Source: Roseitalea sp. (GTDB lineage Bacteria; Pseudomonadota; Alphaproteobacteria; Rhizobiales; Rhizobiaceae). Taken from it: a DNA stretch of 64,000 nucleotides. The position numbers were made by a program, and so were the translations under genes. Location: the NCBI GenBank assembly GCA_017642895.1, contig JAEPON010000003.1:1-64000 (forward strand). Reading direction: 5' to 3'. Positions 22,387 to 31,656 of the stretch are shown here, one piece after another. Each line of letters opens with the position of its first letter. Within the stretch, counting starts at the first letter, position 1. The notes beneath the pieces were generated by a model that was given only the letters and a program-made list of their open reading frames with translations, was not told where the DNA came from and did no database searches.

Positions 22387-25300
22387 ATGCAAGAAACACC
22401 GCCCCCATCATCCGAACCGCTCACCGAGCACCGCAAAAGCATCGCCCGGCTGCATCTGGCCGACGAGGCCGAAACACTGGCCGACATGGCAGCCGCCGCG
22501 CCGGTCGACCCATCCCTGCGTGACAAAGCCCACCGCCGGGCTTCGGCGCTGGTGCGCGACATCCGCCAGATGGATACGCCCGGCCTGATGGAGGTGTTTC
22601 TGGCCGAATACGGCCTGTCCACCGACGAAGGCATCGCCCTGATGTGCCTGGCCGAATCGCTGCTGCGCGTGCCCGACGCCGACACGATGGATGCGCTGAT
22701 CGAGGACAAGATCGCGCCGTCCGCCTGGGGCGAACATCTGGGCCGCTCGGCCTCCTCGCTGGTCAACGCCTCCACCTGGGCGCTGATGCTGACCGGCAAT
22801 GTGCTGCGCGAACCGCCGTCGGGCGGCTTCGCCTCGGTCATGCATGGCGCGGTCAAGCGGTTGGGCGAACCCGTAATCCGCACAGCGGTCAAGCAGGCGA
22901 TGCGTGAACTGGGCCGGCAATTCGTGCTCGGCCAGTCGATCGGCGACGCGATGGAGCGCGCGAGCGGCATGGAAGCAAAGGGCTTCACCTACTCCTACGA
23001 CATGCTGGGCGAAGCGGCGCTGACCATGCGCGACGCCGATACCTATTACACCGCCTACATGGCGGCGATAAACGCCATCGGTAAAGCCGCCACCCACGGC
23101 GCGGTCAAGGACAATCCGGGCATTTCGATCAAGCTGTCGGCACTGCATCCCCGCTATGAGGAGCCGCAGCGCGCCCGGGTGATGGAAGAACTGGTACCGC
23201 GCATTGCCGAACTGGCGCGCATGGCCGCAAGCGCCGGCATCGGGCTGAACATCGACGCCGAGGAAGCCGCGCGGCTCGACCTGTCGCTTGATGTCATGGA
23301 GCAAGTGATCGCCGATCCGGAGCTTGCCGGCTGGGACGGGTTCGGCGTGGTCGTTCAGGCCTATGGCAAGCGCGCGATGGCTGTCATCGACTGGCTGCAC
23401 GCGCTGGCCAAACAGCACGAACGGCGCATCATGGTGCGTCTGGTCAAGGGCGCCTATTGGGACAGCGAGATCAAATGGGCACAGGCCGCGGGACTTGCCG
23501 GCTTTCCCGTCTTCACCCGCAAGCCGGCGACCGATGTCGCCTGGCTGCACTGCGCCCGGCATTTGCTGAACCGGACGGACCGGATCTATCCGCAATTCGC
23601 CACCCACAACGCTCATTCGGTCGCGTCGGTCTTGGAGATGGGCGCGGACACGAGCATCTATGAATTCCAGCGCCTGCACGGGATGGGCGAAAGCCTGCAC
23701 ACGCGCGTGCTCCAAACCGAAGGCACGCGCTGCCGCATCTATGCACCCGTCGGCGCACACAAGGATCTGCTCGCCTATCTGGTCCGGCGCCTTTTGGAGA
23801 ACGGCGCCAATTCCTCGTTCGTCAACCAGATCGTCGACAAGGCGGTCGCGCCCGAGACCGTTGCCGCTGACCCGTTCGATGCGCTTGAAAACGCGCCGGC
23901 CCGGCAGGTGCGTCGCCCCGCCGAACTCTTCGCGCCCGAGCGCGCGAATTCCAAAGGCTTCGACCTCTATGACCCGGCCGACATCGCCCGCATCAAGGCT
24001 GCGCGCGTCCCATGGCGCGCGCACCGGTGGAATGGTGCGCCGCTGCTCGCAAAAGACCGCAGCGACCCCGACCGCAGACCCGTTGCCATCGTCAATCCGG
24101 CCAATGGCGGCGATGAAGTCGGCATGGTGCGTGAAGCATCCATCGCCGACATCGAGGCGGCGCTCGCCGGTGCCGCGCCATGGACCGCGCCGGTCGCCGA
24201 GCGCGCCGCCATCCTCAACACCGCCGCCGATCTCTATGAGAAGAATTTCGGCGAACTGTTCGCCATCCTGACACGCGAAGCGGGCAAGATCACCGAAGAC
24301 GCCCTCGCCGAATTGCGCGAGGCAGTGGACTTCCTGCGCTATTACGCGGCCGAGGCAACCAAGACGCCCGACGCCGAACCGGTCGGCACATTCGCCTGCA
24401 TCTCGCCGTGGAACTTTCCGCTCGCCATCTTCACCGGCCAGATTTCCGCCGCGCTCGCCGCCGGCAATGCCGTGATCGCCAAGCCGGCCGAAGCGACGCC
24501 GCTGATCGCCCATCGCGCCGTCGAACTCATGCACAAGGCCGGCGTGCCGCGCAACGCGCTGCAACTTCTGCCCGGCACCGGATCGACGGTCGGCGCGGCG
24601 ATCACATCGGATGCGCGCATCGGCGGTGTCTGCTTCACCGGCTCGACCGCCACCGCGCAGACCATCCACCGCGCGATGGCCGATAATCTCAACCCCTCGG
24701 CGCCGCTGATTGCCGAGACGGGCGGCATCAACGCGATGATCGTCGATTCGACCGCCCTGCCCGAACAGGCGGTGCGCGACATCATCGTCTCAAGCTTCCG
24801 CTCGGCCGGCCAGCGCTGCTCGGCTCTGCGTGTGCTCTATCTGCAAGAGGACATTGCCGAGCCGTTCCTTGCGATGCTGTTCGGCGCGATGGACGAACTG
24901 GCCGTCGCCGACCCATGGGCGCTTTCGACCGACATCGGGCCGGTGATCGACGCCAAAGCGCGCGACGACATTTCGGCCTACCTCAATGCCGCCGAAAAAG
25001 CGGGCAAGCTCCTGAAACGGATGGCCATTCCTGAAGCCGGCACCTTCGTGTCACCGGCGGTGATCAGGGTGTCGGGCATCGAAGACGTGCAGCGCGAAGT
25101 GTTCGGCCCGGTCCTGCATGTCGCCACTTTTGGGGCCAATGAGATCGACACAGTCGTCTCGGCGATCAACGCCACCGGCTATGGGCTGACCTTCGGCATG
25201 CACACGCGCATTGACGATCGTGTCGAGCAGATCGCCTCGGCCATCCATGCCGGCAACATCTATGTCAACCGCAACCAGATCGGCGCCATTGTCGGGTCCC

Positions 25301-25899
25301 AGCCCTTCGGCGGCGAGGGCCTGTCGGGCACCGGCCCCAAGGCCGGCGGCCCGCATTACCTGCCGCGATTCCAAATGCAGCCCTCGGTCAAAAACGACCC
25401 CGTCACGGGCCGGCCGGCAGAGCACCCGACCGTTCAGCAGCGGCTCGACCGCGTGCGCGGCGAAATCACCGACCGCGGGCGAGAGACGCGCGACCTGCCG
25501 GGCCCGACGGGCGAATCGAACCGTTGGTCGACCCATCCGCGCGGGCTCGTCCTGTGTCTCGGCCCCTCGCTCGATGACGCCCGTGAACAGGCCAGGCAGG
25601 CAATGGCGACAGGGTGCGCGACGTTGATGGTCGCACCCGGTGCCACCGGCGCAAACAGCGTGGACGGCGTGCTCGATCCGCACGATCTGACAGAACTCGA
25701 CGGTTTCGACGCGGTTGCCTTCTGGGGCGAGGAGGCGACAGCGCGTGCCATCCGCCGGGCACTTGTCGGCCGCGACGGGCCGATTGTTCCCCTGGCGACC
25801 GCGCGCGACATCACGCCATGGTGCCTGATCGAGCGGCATGTGTGCATCGATACCACCGCCGCCGGGGGCAATGCCACGCTGCTCGCCGAGATGAGTTGA
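22387..25899 (+). CDS. putA: bifunctional proline dehydrogenase / pyrroline-5-carboxylate dehydrogenase
   Basis: PutA oxidises proline to glutamate in two steps. The 1170-residue protein has a PRODH domain (about 130-480), with RLVKGAYWDSEIKWAQ and the RIYPQFATHNAHSV flavin/substrate region, and an aldehyde dehydrogenase domain (about 560-1010), with catalytic cysteine in SAGQRCSALRV and glutamate in ETGGINAMIVD. A C-terminal domain of about 130 residues follows. The N-terminus (MQETPPPSSEP) lacks the ribbon-helix-helix DNA-binding domain of enterobacterial PutA, so it does not autorepress. No strong ribosome-binding site precedes the ATG. Proline-derived electrons would enter the quinone pool. 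Confidence 0.96.
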   Translation: MQETPPPSSEPLTEHRKSIARLHLADEAETLADMAAAAPVDPSLRDKAHRRASALVRDIRQMDTPGLMEVFLAEYGLSTDEGIALMCLAESLLRVPDADTMDALIEDKIAPSAWGEHLGRSASSLVNASTWALMLTGNVLREPPSGGFASVMHGAVKRLGEPVIRTAVKQAMRELGRQFVLGQSIGDAMERASGMEAKGFTYSYDMLGEAALTMRDADTYYTAYMAAINAIGKAATHGAVKDNPGISIKLSALHPRYEEPQRARVMEELVPRIAELARMAASAGIGLNIDAEEAARLDLSLDVMEQVIADPELAGWDGFGVVVQAYGKRAMAVIDWLHALAKQHERRIMVRLVKGAYWDSEIKWAQAAGLAGFPVFTRKPATDVAWLHCARHLLNRTDRIYPQFATHNAHSVASVLEMGADTSIYEFQRLHGMGESLHTRVLQTEGTRCRIYAPVGAHKDLLAYLVRRLLENGANSSFVNQIVDKAVAPETVAADPFDALENAPARQVRRPAELFAPERANSKGFDLYDPADIARIKAARVPWRAHRWNGAPLLAKDRSDPDRRPVAIVNPANGGDEVGMVREASIADIEAALAGAAPWTAPVAERAAILNTAADLYEKNFGELFAILTREAGKITEDALAELREAVDFLRYYAAEATKTPDAEPVGTFACISPWNFPLAIFTGQISAALAAGNAVIAKPAEATPLIAHRAVELMHKAGVPRNALQLLPGTGSTVGAAITSDARIGGVCFTGSTATAQTIHRAMADNLNPSAPLIAETGGINAMIVDSTALPEQAVRDIIVSSFRSAGQRCSALRVLYLQEDIAEPFLAMLFGAMDELAVADPWALSTDIGPVIDAKARDDISAYLNAAEKAGKLLKRMAIPEAGTFVSPAVIRVSGIEDVQREVFGPVLHVATFGANEIDTVVSAINATGYGLTFGMHTRIDDRVEQIASAIHAGNIYVNRNQIGAIVGSQPFGGEGLSGTGPKAGGPHYLPRFQMQPSVKNDPVTGRPAEHPTVQQRLDRVRGEITDRGRETRDLPGPTGESNRWSTHPRGLVLCLGPSLDDAREQARQAMATGCATLMVAPGATGANSVDGVLDPHDLTELDGFDAVAFWGEEATARAIRRALVGRDGPIVPLATARDITPWCLIERHVCIDTTAAGGNATLLAEMS

Positions 25900-25915
25900 A
25901 GCGCCGCGCGCCGAA

Positions 25916-26683
25916 TCAGCCCGCCGTCCAGCCGCCATCGACCAGAAGCGACGTGCCGGTGATCAGCGCCGATGCGTCGGACGCCAGGAAGACCACCGCG
26001 CCCATAACGTCCTCCACCTCGCCGACCCGGCCCAGCTTGATCTTCTCGGTGATCCAGGCGACGCGGTCCGGATTGTCGAAGGTCGCCTGCGTCAGCGGCG
26101 TGCGGATGAAGGTCGGACAGATCGTGTTGACGCGAATCTTGTGCCGGCCCCATTCGATCGCCATCGCCTTGGTCATGCCTTCGACCGCGTGCTTGGAGGC
26201 GCAGTAGACGGTGCGGTCGATGCCGCCCACATGGCCCATCTGCGAGGAGACGGTGATGATCGAACCGCCCTTCCCGGCATCCACCAGGCCGCGCGCCACC
26301 TCGGTCGCCAGAAAGTAGGCGCCCTTGAGATTGGCATCCATCACCGCGTCATAATCGCCTTCGGCGGTGTCGAGCGCCGGTGCATGGCGCGCCAGCCCGG
26401 CCGAATTGACCATCACGTCGAACGGTCCCGCTTCGCGCACCGCCGCGCGCATTCCAGCCAGATCGGCAACATCGAGCGTCAGCGCCTCGGCTGAAAAGCC
26501 GGCTTGCCGGACTGCGCCAACCGCGGCGCTCAATTTCTCGCGTCCGCGCGCGGCCATCACCACATGGGCGCCCGCCTCGGCCATGGCGACGGCGCAGCCA
26601 AGCCCGATCCCGCTCGAAGCACCGGCGACCAGCGCGCGCCGACCGTCGAGCCGGAATGAGGGCGTCCTGGGAAGATCGGTCAT
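25916..26683 (-). CDS. SDR-family NAD(P)-dependent oxidoreductase
   Basis: This is a 255-residue classical short-chain dehydrogenase. The cofactor motif GASSGIGLG lies at about 20-28. The catalytic serine is in ITVSSQMG, and the YCASKHAVEG motif at about 164-173 supplies Tyr and Lys. It ends SLLVDGGWTAG, as in gluconate/3-oxoacyl-type SDRs. A good AGGAG precedes the ATG. It is convergent with putA (16 bases between stops) and stands alone, so the substrate cannot be inferred. 3-Oxoacyl-ACP reductase or sugar/polyol dehydrogenase are both possible. Confidence 0.85.
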   Translation of the reverse strand: MTDLPRTPSFRLDGRRALVAGASSGIGLGCAVAMAEAGAHVVMAARGREKLSAAVGAVRQAGFSAEALTLDVADLAGMRAAVREAGPFDVMVNSAGLARHAPALDTAEGDYDAVMDANLKGAYFLATEVARGLVDAGKGGSIITVSSQMGHVGGIDRTVYCASKHAVEGMTKAMAIEWGRHKIRVNTICPTFIRTPLTQATFDNPDRVAWITEKIKLGRVGEVEDVMGAVVFLASDASALITGTSLLVDGGWTAG

Positions 26684-27056
26684 GGTGGCTGCTCCTGTTG
26701 GGCGGCTCCGCGCTTAGCCCGATCCGGTTCGGCGATCAATTGCCCGGTGCGCATCGGCAGCCGCGCCGGGCAGCCCTTTTCGCGTCAATCGCGAGCGATG
26801 CCCGTGCGTTCAACTCATGGCCACAAAAGCGTTCATTCGTCCGGTTCGCCGGTGTCGGAAAGAGGTGGTGAAAATGCCGCACCATTCATTCCGTCAACGG
26901 GTGTTACAATCGTGGCAACACTGAATTTGCGCGGTTTGATCAACGCTCACGCGCAATATACAGCGGCAATTGCCAGGCGAGATTCGGCTTTGGGGAATTG
27001 CGAAATCGGAAGTGTCACGTTAGGTTGACACTTGACGGGTGATCGGGAGAGCGACG
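26684..27056. other. 373-base intergenic region upstream of fnrL
   Basis: This region between the divergent SDR and fnrL genes contains no credible ORF. Besides the PpsR-like palindrome listed separately it has GTGTT-N11-AACAC at 26901-26921 (a TGT-N13-ACA spacing, one base too long for PpsR) and TTGATCAA at 26936-26943, which is too short to be an FNR box. No terminator or RNA structure was recognised. Confidence 0.6.
27013..27030 (+). promoter_or_regulatory. PpsR-like palindrome directly upstream of fnrL
   Basis: TGTCACGTTAGGTTGACA is a perfect TGT-N12-ACA palindrome with TGTCA/TGACA arms, the same form as the operator of bchG. Its right arm again contains TTGACA (27025-27030). It ends 26 bases before the preferred fnrL start (27057), so a bound protein would sit over the promoter. 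Binding by PpsR is inferred. Confidence 0.6.
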
Positions 27057-27818
27057 GTGCAGAGCAGCAACAATGCCAAGCGCGGAGCGCCGCGCCTCGA
27101 CGTTCACAATTCCGACGTTCCGCTGGTCTGTCGCGCGTGCGAAGCGCGGCACAAGGGCGTGTGTGGATCGCTCACCCCCGAGCAGCTCGTGCAACTGTCA
27201 AAGCACACCACAAAACATGTCTATCGCAGCCAGTCCGAACTGATCACGGTCGGCGACGACGTGCACACCTACTCCAACATCCTGTCGGGCGTGGTCAAAC
27301 TCACCAAGCTGATGGCCGATGGCCGCCAGCAGATCGTAGGATTGCAGTTCGCGCCGGACTTTCTGGGCCGCATTTTCTCATCGCAAAGCACCTATTCGGC
27401 AGAGGCCGCGACCGATGTGCGCGTCTGCTCCTTCCCCAAATCGGTGATCGAGGATCTCGCCCGCTCAGCGCCGAACATGGAACACGCGCTGCACGAGCAG
27501 ACTCTTAAGGAACTGGACGAAGCGCGCGAATGGATGCTGACGCTCGGCCGCAAGACCGCGACCGAGAAGGTGGCGAGCTTTCTTTATCTGATCGCTTCCA
27601 ACATCGATCCCGAACTGGACGAGGACGAGCACACCATCCGGTTCGAGCTGCCGCTCAAGCGCCTCGAGATCGCCGACTTCCTCGGCCTGACGATCGAGAC
27701 GGTCAGCCGCCAGATCACCAAGCTGCGCAAGTCAGGCATCATCGAGCTGGAGAACAACCGCACGGTGATCGTGCCTTCGCTCGCCCGCCTTCAAGGCGCC
27801 TGCGAAAGCGAGCAGTAG
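27057..27818 (+). CDS. fnrL: Crp/Fnr-family oxygen-sensing regulator FnrL
   Basis: FnrL is an O2-labile [4Fe-4S] regulator that activates low-oxygen genes. Starting at the GTG at 27057 (GGGAG seven bases upstream, against an earlier GTG at 27039 without one), the protein has 253 residues. Cluster ligands are visible at C25, C28 and C36 (VCRACEARHKGVC) and C124 (VRVCSFP). A cyclic-nucleotide-like domain follows, then a HTH (about 205-231) with recognition residues ETVSRQ, which are those that read TTGAT half-sites. A matching TTGAT-N4-ATCAA site lies between hemerythrin and ccoN. It is convergent with hemN. Confidence 0.94.
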   Translation: MQSSNNAKRGAPRLDVHNSDVPLVCRACEARHKGVCGSLTPEQLVQLSKHTTKHVYRSQSELITVGDDVHTYSNILSGVVKLTKLMADGRQQIVGLQFAPDFLGRIFSSQSTYSAEAATDVRVCSFPKSVIEDLARSAPNMEHALHEQTLKELDEAREWMLTLGRKTATEKVASFLYLIASNIDPELDEDEHTIRFELPLKRLEIADFLGLTIETVSRQITKLRKSGIIELENNRTVIVPSLARLQGACESEQ

Positions 27819-27863
27819 AAGCGCCGGTCGCAAGCCCCTCACCCTTCGGATGCGTCCAGCCGC

Positions 27864-29234
27864 CTAAACCGCCTTTGAGTAGCGGAAGTCGGAGCCCTTG
27901 AGATGCGCGTCGAAACGCGCCGCGACCAACCGCGTGAACGGGCGGGCCGGTTCGGGCACGAAGAAGCCATCCACATCGGCGCCGCAGACGAAATCGGTGT
28001 CGTCCTCGGCGATGGCCATCGCCTCGTTGACGTAGGGTTCTGCGGCATCGCCGAACCGGGTTTCCAGATCATCGAACGATATCCGGAAATCGCACATCAG
28101 CCGCTCGATCATGTGCGCGCGGATACGGTCATCGGCCGACATGCGATAGCCCTTGGCGGCAACGCTCCGGCCCGACCGGACCGCGTCCTGATACTGGCCG
28201 GTGGCAACGATGTTCTGCACATAGCCGCCCTTGAACGCACCAATCGAAGACGCGCCGAACGGGACCAGCGCATGGCACCGGTCGGTCGTGTAGCCCTGGA
28301 AATTGCGCCGCAAATGCCCACTGCGCGCGGCCACGGCCAAGCCATCGCCCGCCTTGGCAAAATGGTCGATGCCGATCGCGTCGTAACCCGCTTCGACCAG
28401 CGCCGCGCCGGCGGCCAACGCCTGTTGGAAGCGCTCATGCATGTCCGGCAGATGCTCGTCCTTGATCATCTTCTGGTGCTTTTTCACCCATGGCACATGG
28501 GCATAGCCGAACAGCGCGATCCGGTCGGGATCGAGCGAAACCACCTGATCGATCGTGCGCATCAGCCGCGGCCGGGTCTGAAGCGGCAGGCCGTAAAGCG
28601 CATCGATGTTGACCGAGCCGACGCCGGCGGCGCGCATCGCCGCGATCACATCGAGCGTCTGCTCGAACGTCTGCGGCCGGTTGATGGCGCGCTGCACGAG
28701 CGGATCGAAATCCTGCACGCCGACGCTGGCGCGTGTCACGCCCAGATCGGCAAGCCCGGTGAGCGTCTCCTCGGTGACATCGGACGGGTCGATCTCGACG
28801 CTGATCTCGGTCTGCGGACCGACATCGAAGACCGCATGCAACGCAGCACCGATGCGTCCCATGTCGTCCGCCGACAGGATCGATGGCGAGCCTCCGCCGA
28901 AATGCACCTGCCCGGCACGTGGCCGAAACCCGAGCGTCTTGCCGAAGTCTCTGATCTCGGCGAGCAGCACGTCCACATAGGTGCGCACGGGCTCATATTT
29001 GAGCGTGTGCTTGGTGTTGCAGCCGCAAAACCAGCAAAGCCGGTCGCAGAACGGAATGTGCAGATAGACCGAGACCGGATCGGTCCCGTTGAGCGCGGCA
29101 CGAAGCTCGGTCTGCATCGCCGGGCCGAGCCCTGATTCGAAATGCGGCGCGGTGGGATAGCTGGTGTAGCGCGGCACCGCCCCGCCCCGCTGCGACAGGA
29201 GCGCGGCGACATCGTGCTTGACGATTTGGCTCAC
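27864..29234 (-). CDS. hemN: oxygen-independent coproporphyrinogen III dehydrogenase
   Basis: HemN is a radical-SAM enzyme that decarboxylates coproporphyrinogen III without oxygen on the common haem/bacteriochlorophyll path. The 456-residue protein has the extended cluster motif CDRLCWFCGC at about 63-72 and the N-terminal PRYTSYPTAPHF typical of true HemN (not the HemW subfamily). It overlaps the hemerythrin-like gene by four bases (ATGA), so both come from the promoter near the FNR box at 29889. FnrL control of hemN is established in Rhodobacter and likely here. Confidence 0.96.
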   Translation of the reverse strand: MSQIVKHDVAALLSQRGGAVPRYTSYPTAPHFESGLGPAMQTELRAALNGTDPVSVYLHIPFCDRLCWFCGCNTKHTLKYEPVRTYVDVLLAEIRDFGKTLGFRPRAGQVHFGGGSPSILSADDMGRIGAALHAVFDVGPQTEISVEIDPSDVTEETLTGLADLGVTRASVGVQDFDPLVQRAINRPQTFEQTLDVIAAMRAAGVGSVNIDALYGLPLQTRPRLMRTIDQVVSLDPDRIALFGYAHVPWVKKHQKMIKDEHLPDMHERFQQALAAGAALVEAGYDAIGIDHFAKAGDGLAVAARSGHLRRNFQGYTTDRCHALVPFGASSIGAFKGGYVQNIVATGQYQDAVRSGRSVAAKGYRMSADDRIRAHMIERLMCDFRISFDDLETRFGDAAEPYVNEAMAIAEDDTDFVCGADVDGFFVPEPARPFTRLVAARFDAHLKGSDFRYSKAV

Positions 29235-29821
29235 CGCCCGTCCTCCAGCGCTTCCACCATCGGCAGAAGATGGTCGCGTTCGAACGCCAGGTGACGGCGC
29301 AAGCCAACGAAGAAGCCGCGCAGCATGTAGCTGAGCTTTTCGACATTGACCGCTGAACGGTCGGCGGCGAACGCCACCAGCTCATGGTGAACCTCCTCGG
29401 CGAACGCCTCGTCCTCCCAGTGCTCGCCATGCAGCCGGTCAAGTGTTTCGCCAAGATCGGCCTCACCGGCGCAACGGGCCTTGAGGAACGGGAACAGCGT
29501 CTTTTCCTCGAACACATGGCTGCGATGAACGATCGGGTAGACGCTGCGGGCGAGAGCCAGGCAGTCATCGTTGCGCACATCGGCGGGCAGCTTGTCGGCG
29601 AGCCCTTCCAGCGCGCTGCAAAGATTGTGCTGCACGTTCATGTGATGCTTGAGCGTCCCGGCAATGGCGATGGCGGACACGCCATTGCCATTGGCGGCGC
29701 GATCCACGCCATTGCGTGGAAGACGCTCATCCGCGGCGGCACCATTGCCGACGATGTGCAGCGCGATGCGTTCATCGCCGGCGCCCCGTCCGCCGGTCCC
29801 GTTGTTGGTCGGCAAATTCAT
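29231..29821 (-). CDS. hemerythrin-like HHE cation-binding protein
   Basis: This is a 196-residue protein. After a variable 55-residue N-terminus rich in Gly and Asn comes a four-helix HHE domain with the expected His/Glu ligands: KHHMNVQHN, VHRSHVFEEKTLFPFL, LHGEHWEDEAFAEEVHHEL and RRHLAFERDHLLP. Such proteins bind a diiron centre and are linked to O2 or NO handling, or to Fe-S repair. I start at the ATG at 29821 (MNLPTNNG), because the longer frame to 30016 crosses the FNR box and promoter. It is the first gene of a hemerythrin-hemN pair. A role in protecting HemN or sensing O2/NO is inference. Confidence 0.85.
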   Translation of the reverse strand: MNLPTNNGTGGRGAGDERIALHIVGNGAAADERLPRNGVDRAANGNGVSAIAIAGTLKHHMNVQHNLCSALEGLADKLPADVRNDDCLALARSVYPIVHRSHVFEEKTLFPFLKARCAGEADLGETLDRLHGEHWEDEAFAEEVHHELVAFAADRSAVNVEKLSYMLRGFFVGLRRHLAFERDHLLPMVEALEDGR

Positions 29822-29888
29822 GCGCGATGTCCCGACGTTTGCGCTTCCCAATGCCACCGAAAGTAGACGTGCTACCTCCGTCTGGTCC

Positions 29889-29902
29889 TTGATCAAGATC
29901 AA
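29889..29902. promoter_or_regulatory. FNR/FnrL box shared by hemerythrin-hemN and ccoNOQP
   Basis: TTGATCAAGATCAA is an exact match to the FNR consensus TTGAT-N4-ATCAA. It lies between divergent units, 68 bases from the hemerythrin-like ATG and 117 from the ccoN ATG. With the class-II distance of about 41.5 bases, starts near 29854 (minus) and 29937 (plus) would both leave normal leaders, so one site could serve both directions. Confidence 0.85.
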
Positions 29903-30019
29903 AGCACCCTCACCGACCCTCGGGCACAGACGACCATGACCCGGCCTCGCCGGGCCGCAATTGCACGCCGACGTGCGGGGGCACGCCATCGTGTACATGC
30001 AAGTGCGAGAGGACATTCA

Positions 30020-31642
30020 ATGAAAAACGCAAGCTGGATCGTGCTGGTGGGAGCGGGCGCCTTTTTGGCGCTGCTCGGAGCGGCGCTCGGCCAGGACCAA
30101 CTGTTCAGGGTCCACATGGGAATCCTGACCGTCGTGCTGCTCGGCTCGACGGCCGTGCTGTTGCGCACCGCCAAATTCGCGCCCGCTGGCGGCGCTGCTG
30201 CCACCGAATCACAATATTTCGACAATGTCGTGCGCTACGGTGCAGTCGCCACGGTCGCTTGGGGCATCGTCGGCTTTCTGGTCGGCGTCGTCGTGGCCGC
30301 CCAGCTTGCCTGGCCGCAGCTCAACATCGAGCCGTGGTTCAATTTCGGCCGCATGCGTCCGCTGCACACATCGGCGGTGATCTTCGCCTTCGGCGGCAAC
30401 GCGCTGCTGGCCACATCGTTCTACGTGGTCCAGCGCACCTGTCGCGCCCGCCTGTTCGGCGGCGATTTGGCGTGGTTCGTCTTCTGGGGCTACCAGCTCT
30501 TCATCGTCATGGCGGCCACCGGCTATCTTCTGGGCGGCAGCGCCGGTCGCGAATATGCCGAGCCGGAATGGTATGTCGATCTGTGGCTGACGGTCGTCTG
30601 GGTCGCATACCTGCTTGTTTTCCTCGGCACGCTGATGAAGCGCAAGGAGCCGCACATCTATGTGGCCAACTGGTTCTATCTGGCCTTCATCGTCACCATC
30701 GCAATGCTGCACGTGGTCAACAACCTGGCCATGCCCGTCTCGTTCCTGGGCTCCAAGAGCTACTCGCTGTTCGCCGGGGTGCAGGACGCGCTGACGCAAT
30801 GGTGGTACGGCCACAACGCGGTCGGCTTCTTCCTGACCGCGGGCTTTCTGGGCATGATGTACTATTTCGTGCCCAAGCAGGCCGGTCGTCCGGTCTACTC
30901 CTACCGGCTGTCGATCATCCACTTCTGGGCGCTGATCTTCCTGTACATCTGGGCCGGTCCGCACCACCTGCACTACACCGCCCTGCCCGACTGGGCGCAA
31001 ACGCTGGGCATGGTGTTCTCGATCATGCTGTGGATGCCCTCCTGGGGCGGCATGATCAACGGCCTGATGACGCTCTCGGGCGCATGGGACAAGCTGCGCA
31101 CGGACCCGATCCTGCGCATGATGGTGATCGCGGTTGCCTTCTACGGCATGTCGACCTTCGAGGGGCCGATGATGTCGATCAAGGCGGTCAACTCGCTCAG
31201 CCACTACACCGACTGGACCATCGGCCACGTGCATTCGGGTGCGCTCGGCTGGGTCGGCATGATCTCGTTCGGCGCGGTCTACTTCCTGGTGCCCAAGCTT
31301 TGGGGCCGTCAGCGGCTTTATTCGCTGCGCATGGTCAACTGGCACTTCTGGCTCGCCACGCTTGGCATCGTCGTCTACGCCGCCGTCATGTGGGTGGCCG
31401 GCATCCAGCAGGGCCTGATGTGGCGCGAATACAACGATCAGGGCTTCCTGGTTTACTCGTTCGCCGAATCGGTGGCCGCCATGCATCCCTACTACGTGCT
31501 GCGCACGCTGGGCGGGCTGCTCTATCTGGTCGGCGGCCTGATCATGGCCTTCAACATCTACATGACGATCCGCGGAAAGCTGCGTGACGAAATCGCCATG
31601 GGTGAAGAAGCCCCGCAACCTGTCGCCGCTCCGGCCGAATAA
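30020..31642 (+). CDS. ccoN: cytochrome c oxidase cbb3-type, subunit I
   Basis: CcoN is the catalytic subunit of the high-affinity cbb3 oxidase, holding haem b and the haem b3-CuB centre in the inner membrane. The 540-residue protein has about 13 helices. Conserved histidine motifs are visible: [17 protein letters not shown] (about 113-129), [11 protein letters not shown] (CuB region), [15 protein letters not shown], and HVHSGALGW near residue 405. I chose the ATG at 30020 after GAGAGGA. The longer frame to 29936 is unlikely. It heads ccoN-O-Q-P, with ccoO 14 bases later. Expression is probably raised at low oxygen through the FNR box upstream. Confidence 0.97.
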   Translation: MKNASWIVLVGAGAFLALLGAALGQDQLFRVHMGILTVVLLGSTAVLLRTAKFAPAGGAAATESQYFDNVVRYGAVATVAWGIVGFLVGVVVAAQLAWPQLNIEPWFNFGRMRPLHTSAVIFAFGGNALLATSFYVVQRTCRARLFGGDLAWFVFWGYQLFIVMAATGYLLGGSAGREYAEPEWYVDLWLTVVWVAYLLVFLGTLMKRKEPHIYVANWFYLAFIVTIAMLHVVNNLAMPVSFLGSKSYSLFAGVQDALTQWWYGHNAVGFFLTAGFLGMMYYFVPKQAGRPVYSYRLSIIHFWALIFLYIWAGPHHLHYTALPDWAQTLGMVFSIMLWMPSWGGMINGLMTLSGAWDKLRTDPILRMMVIAVAFYGMSTFEGPMMSIKAVNSLSHYTDWTIGHVHSGALGWVGMISFGAVYFLVPKLWGRQRLYSLRMVNWHFWLATLGIVVYAAVMWVAGIQQGLMWREYNDQGFLVYSFAESVAAMHPYYVLRTLGGLLYLVGGLIMAFNIYMTIRGKLRDEIAMGEEAPQPVAAPAE

Positions 31643-31656
31643 GGAGGCCCTGGAAA

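Noticed and set aside
22408-24669. 753-aa open frame on the - strand antisense to putA
   Set aside because: It is a composition artefact of codon bias in putA. No recognisable family and no ribosome-binding site.
26901-26921. GTGTT-N11-AACAC palindrome upstream of fnrL as a second PpsR site
   Set aside because: The TGT to ACA spacing is 13 rather than 12 and the inner bases lack symmetry. It may be chance, so only the 27013 site is kept.
26936-26943. TTGATCAA as an FNR box for fnrL autoregulation
   Set aside because: The two half-sites overlap instead of having the four-base spacer, so it cannot fit an FNR dimer.
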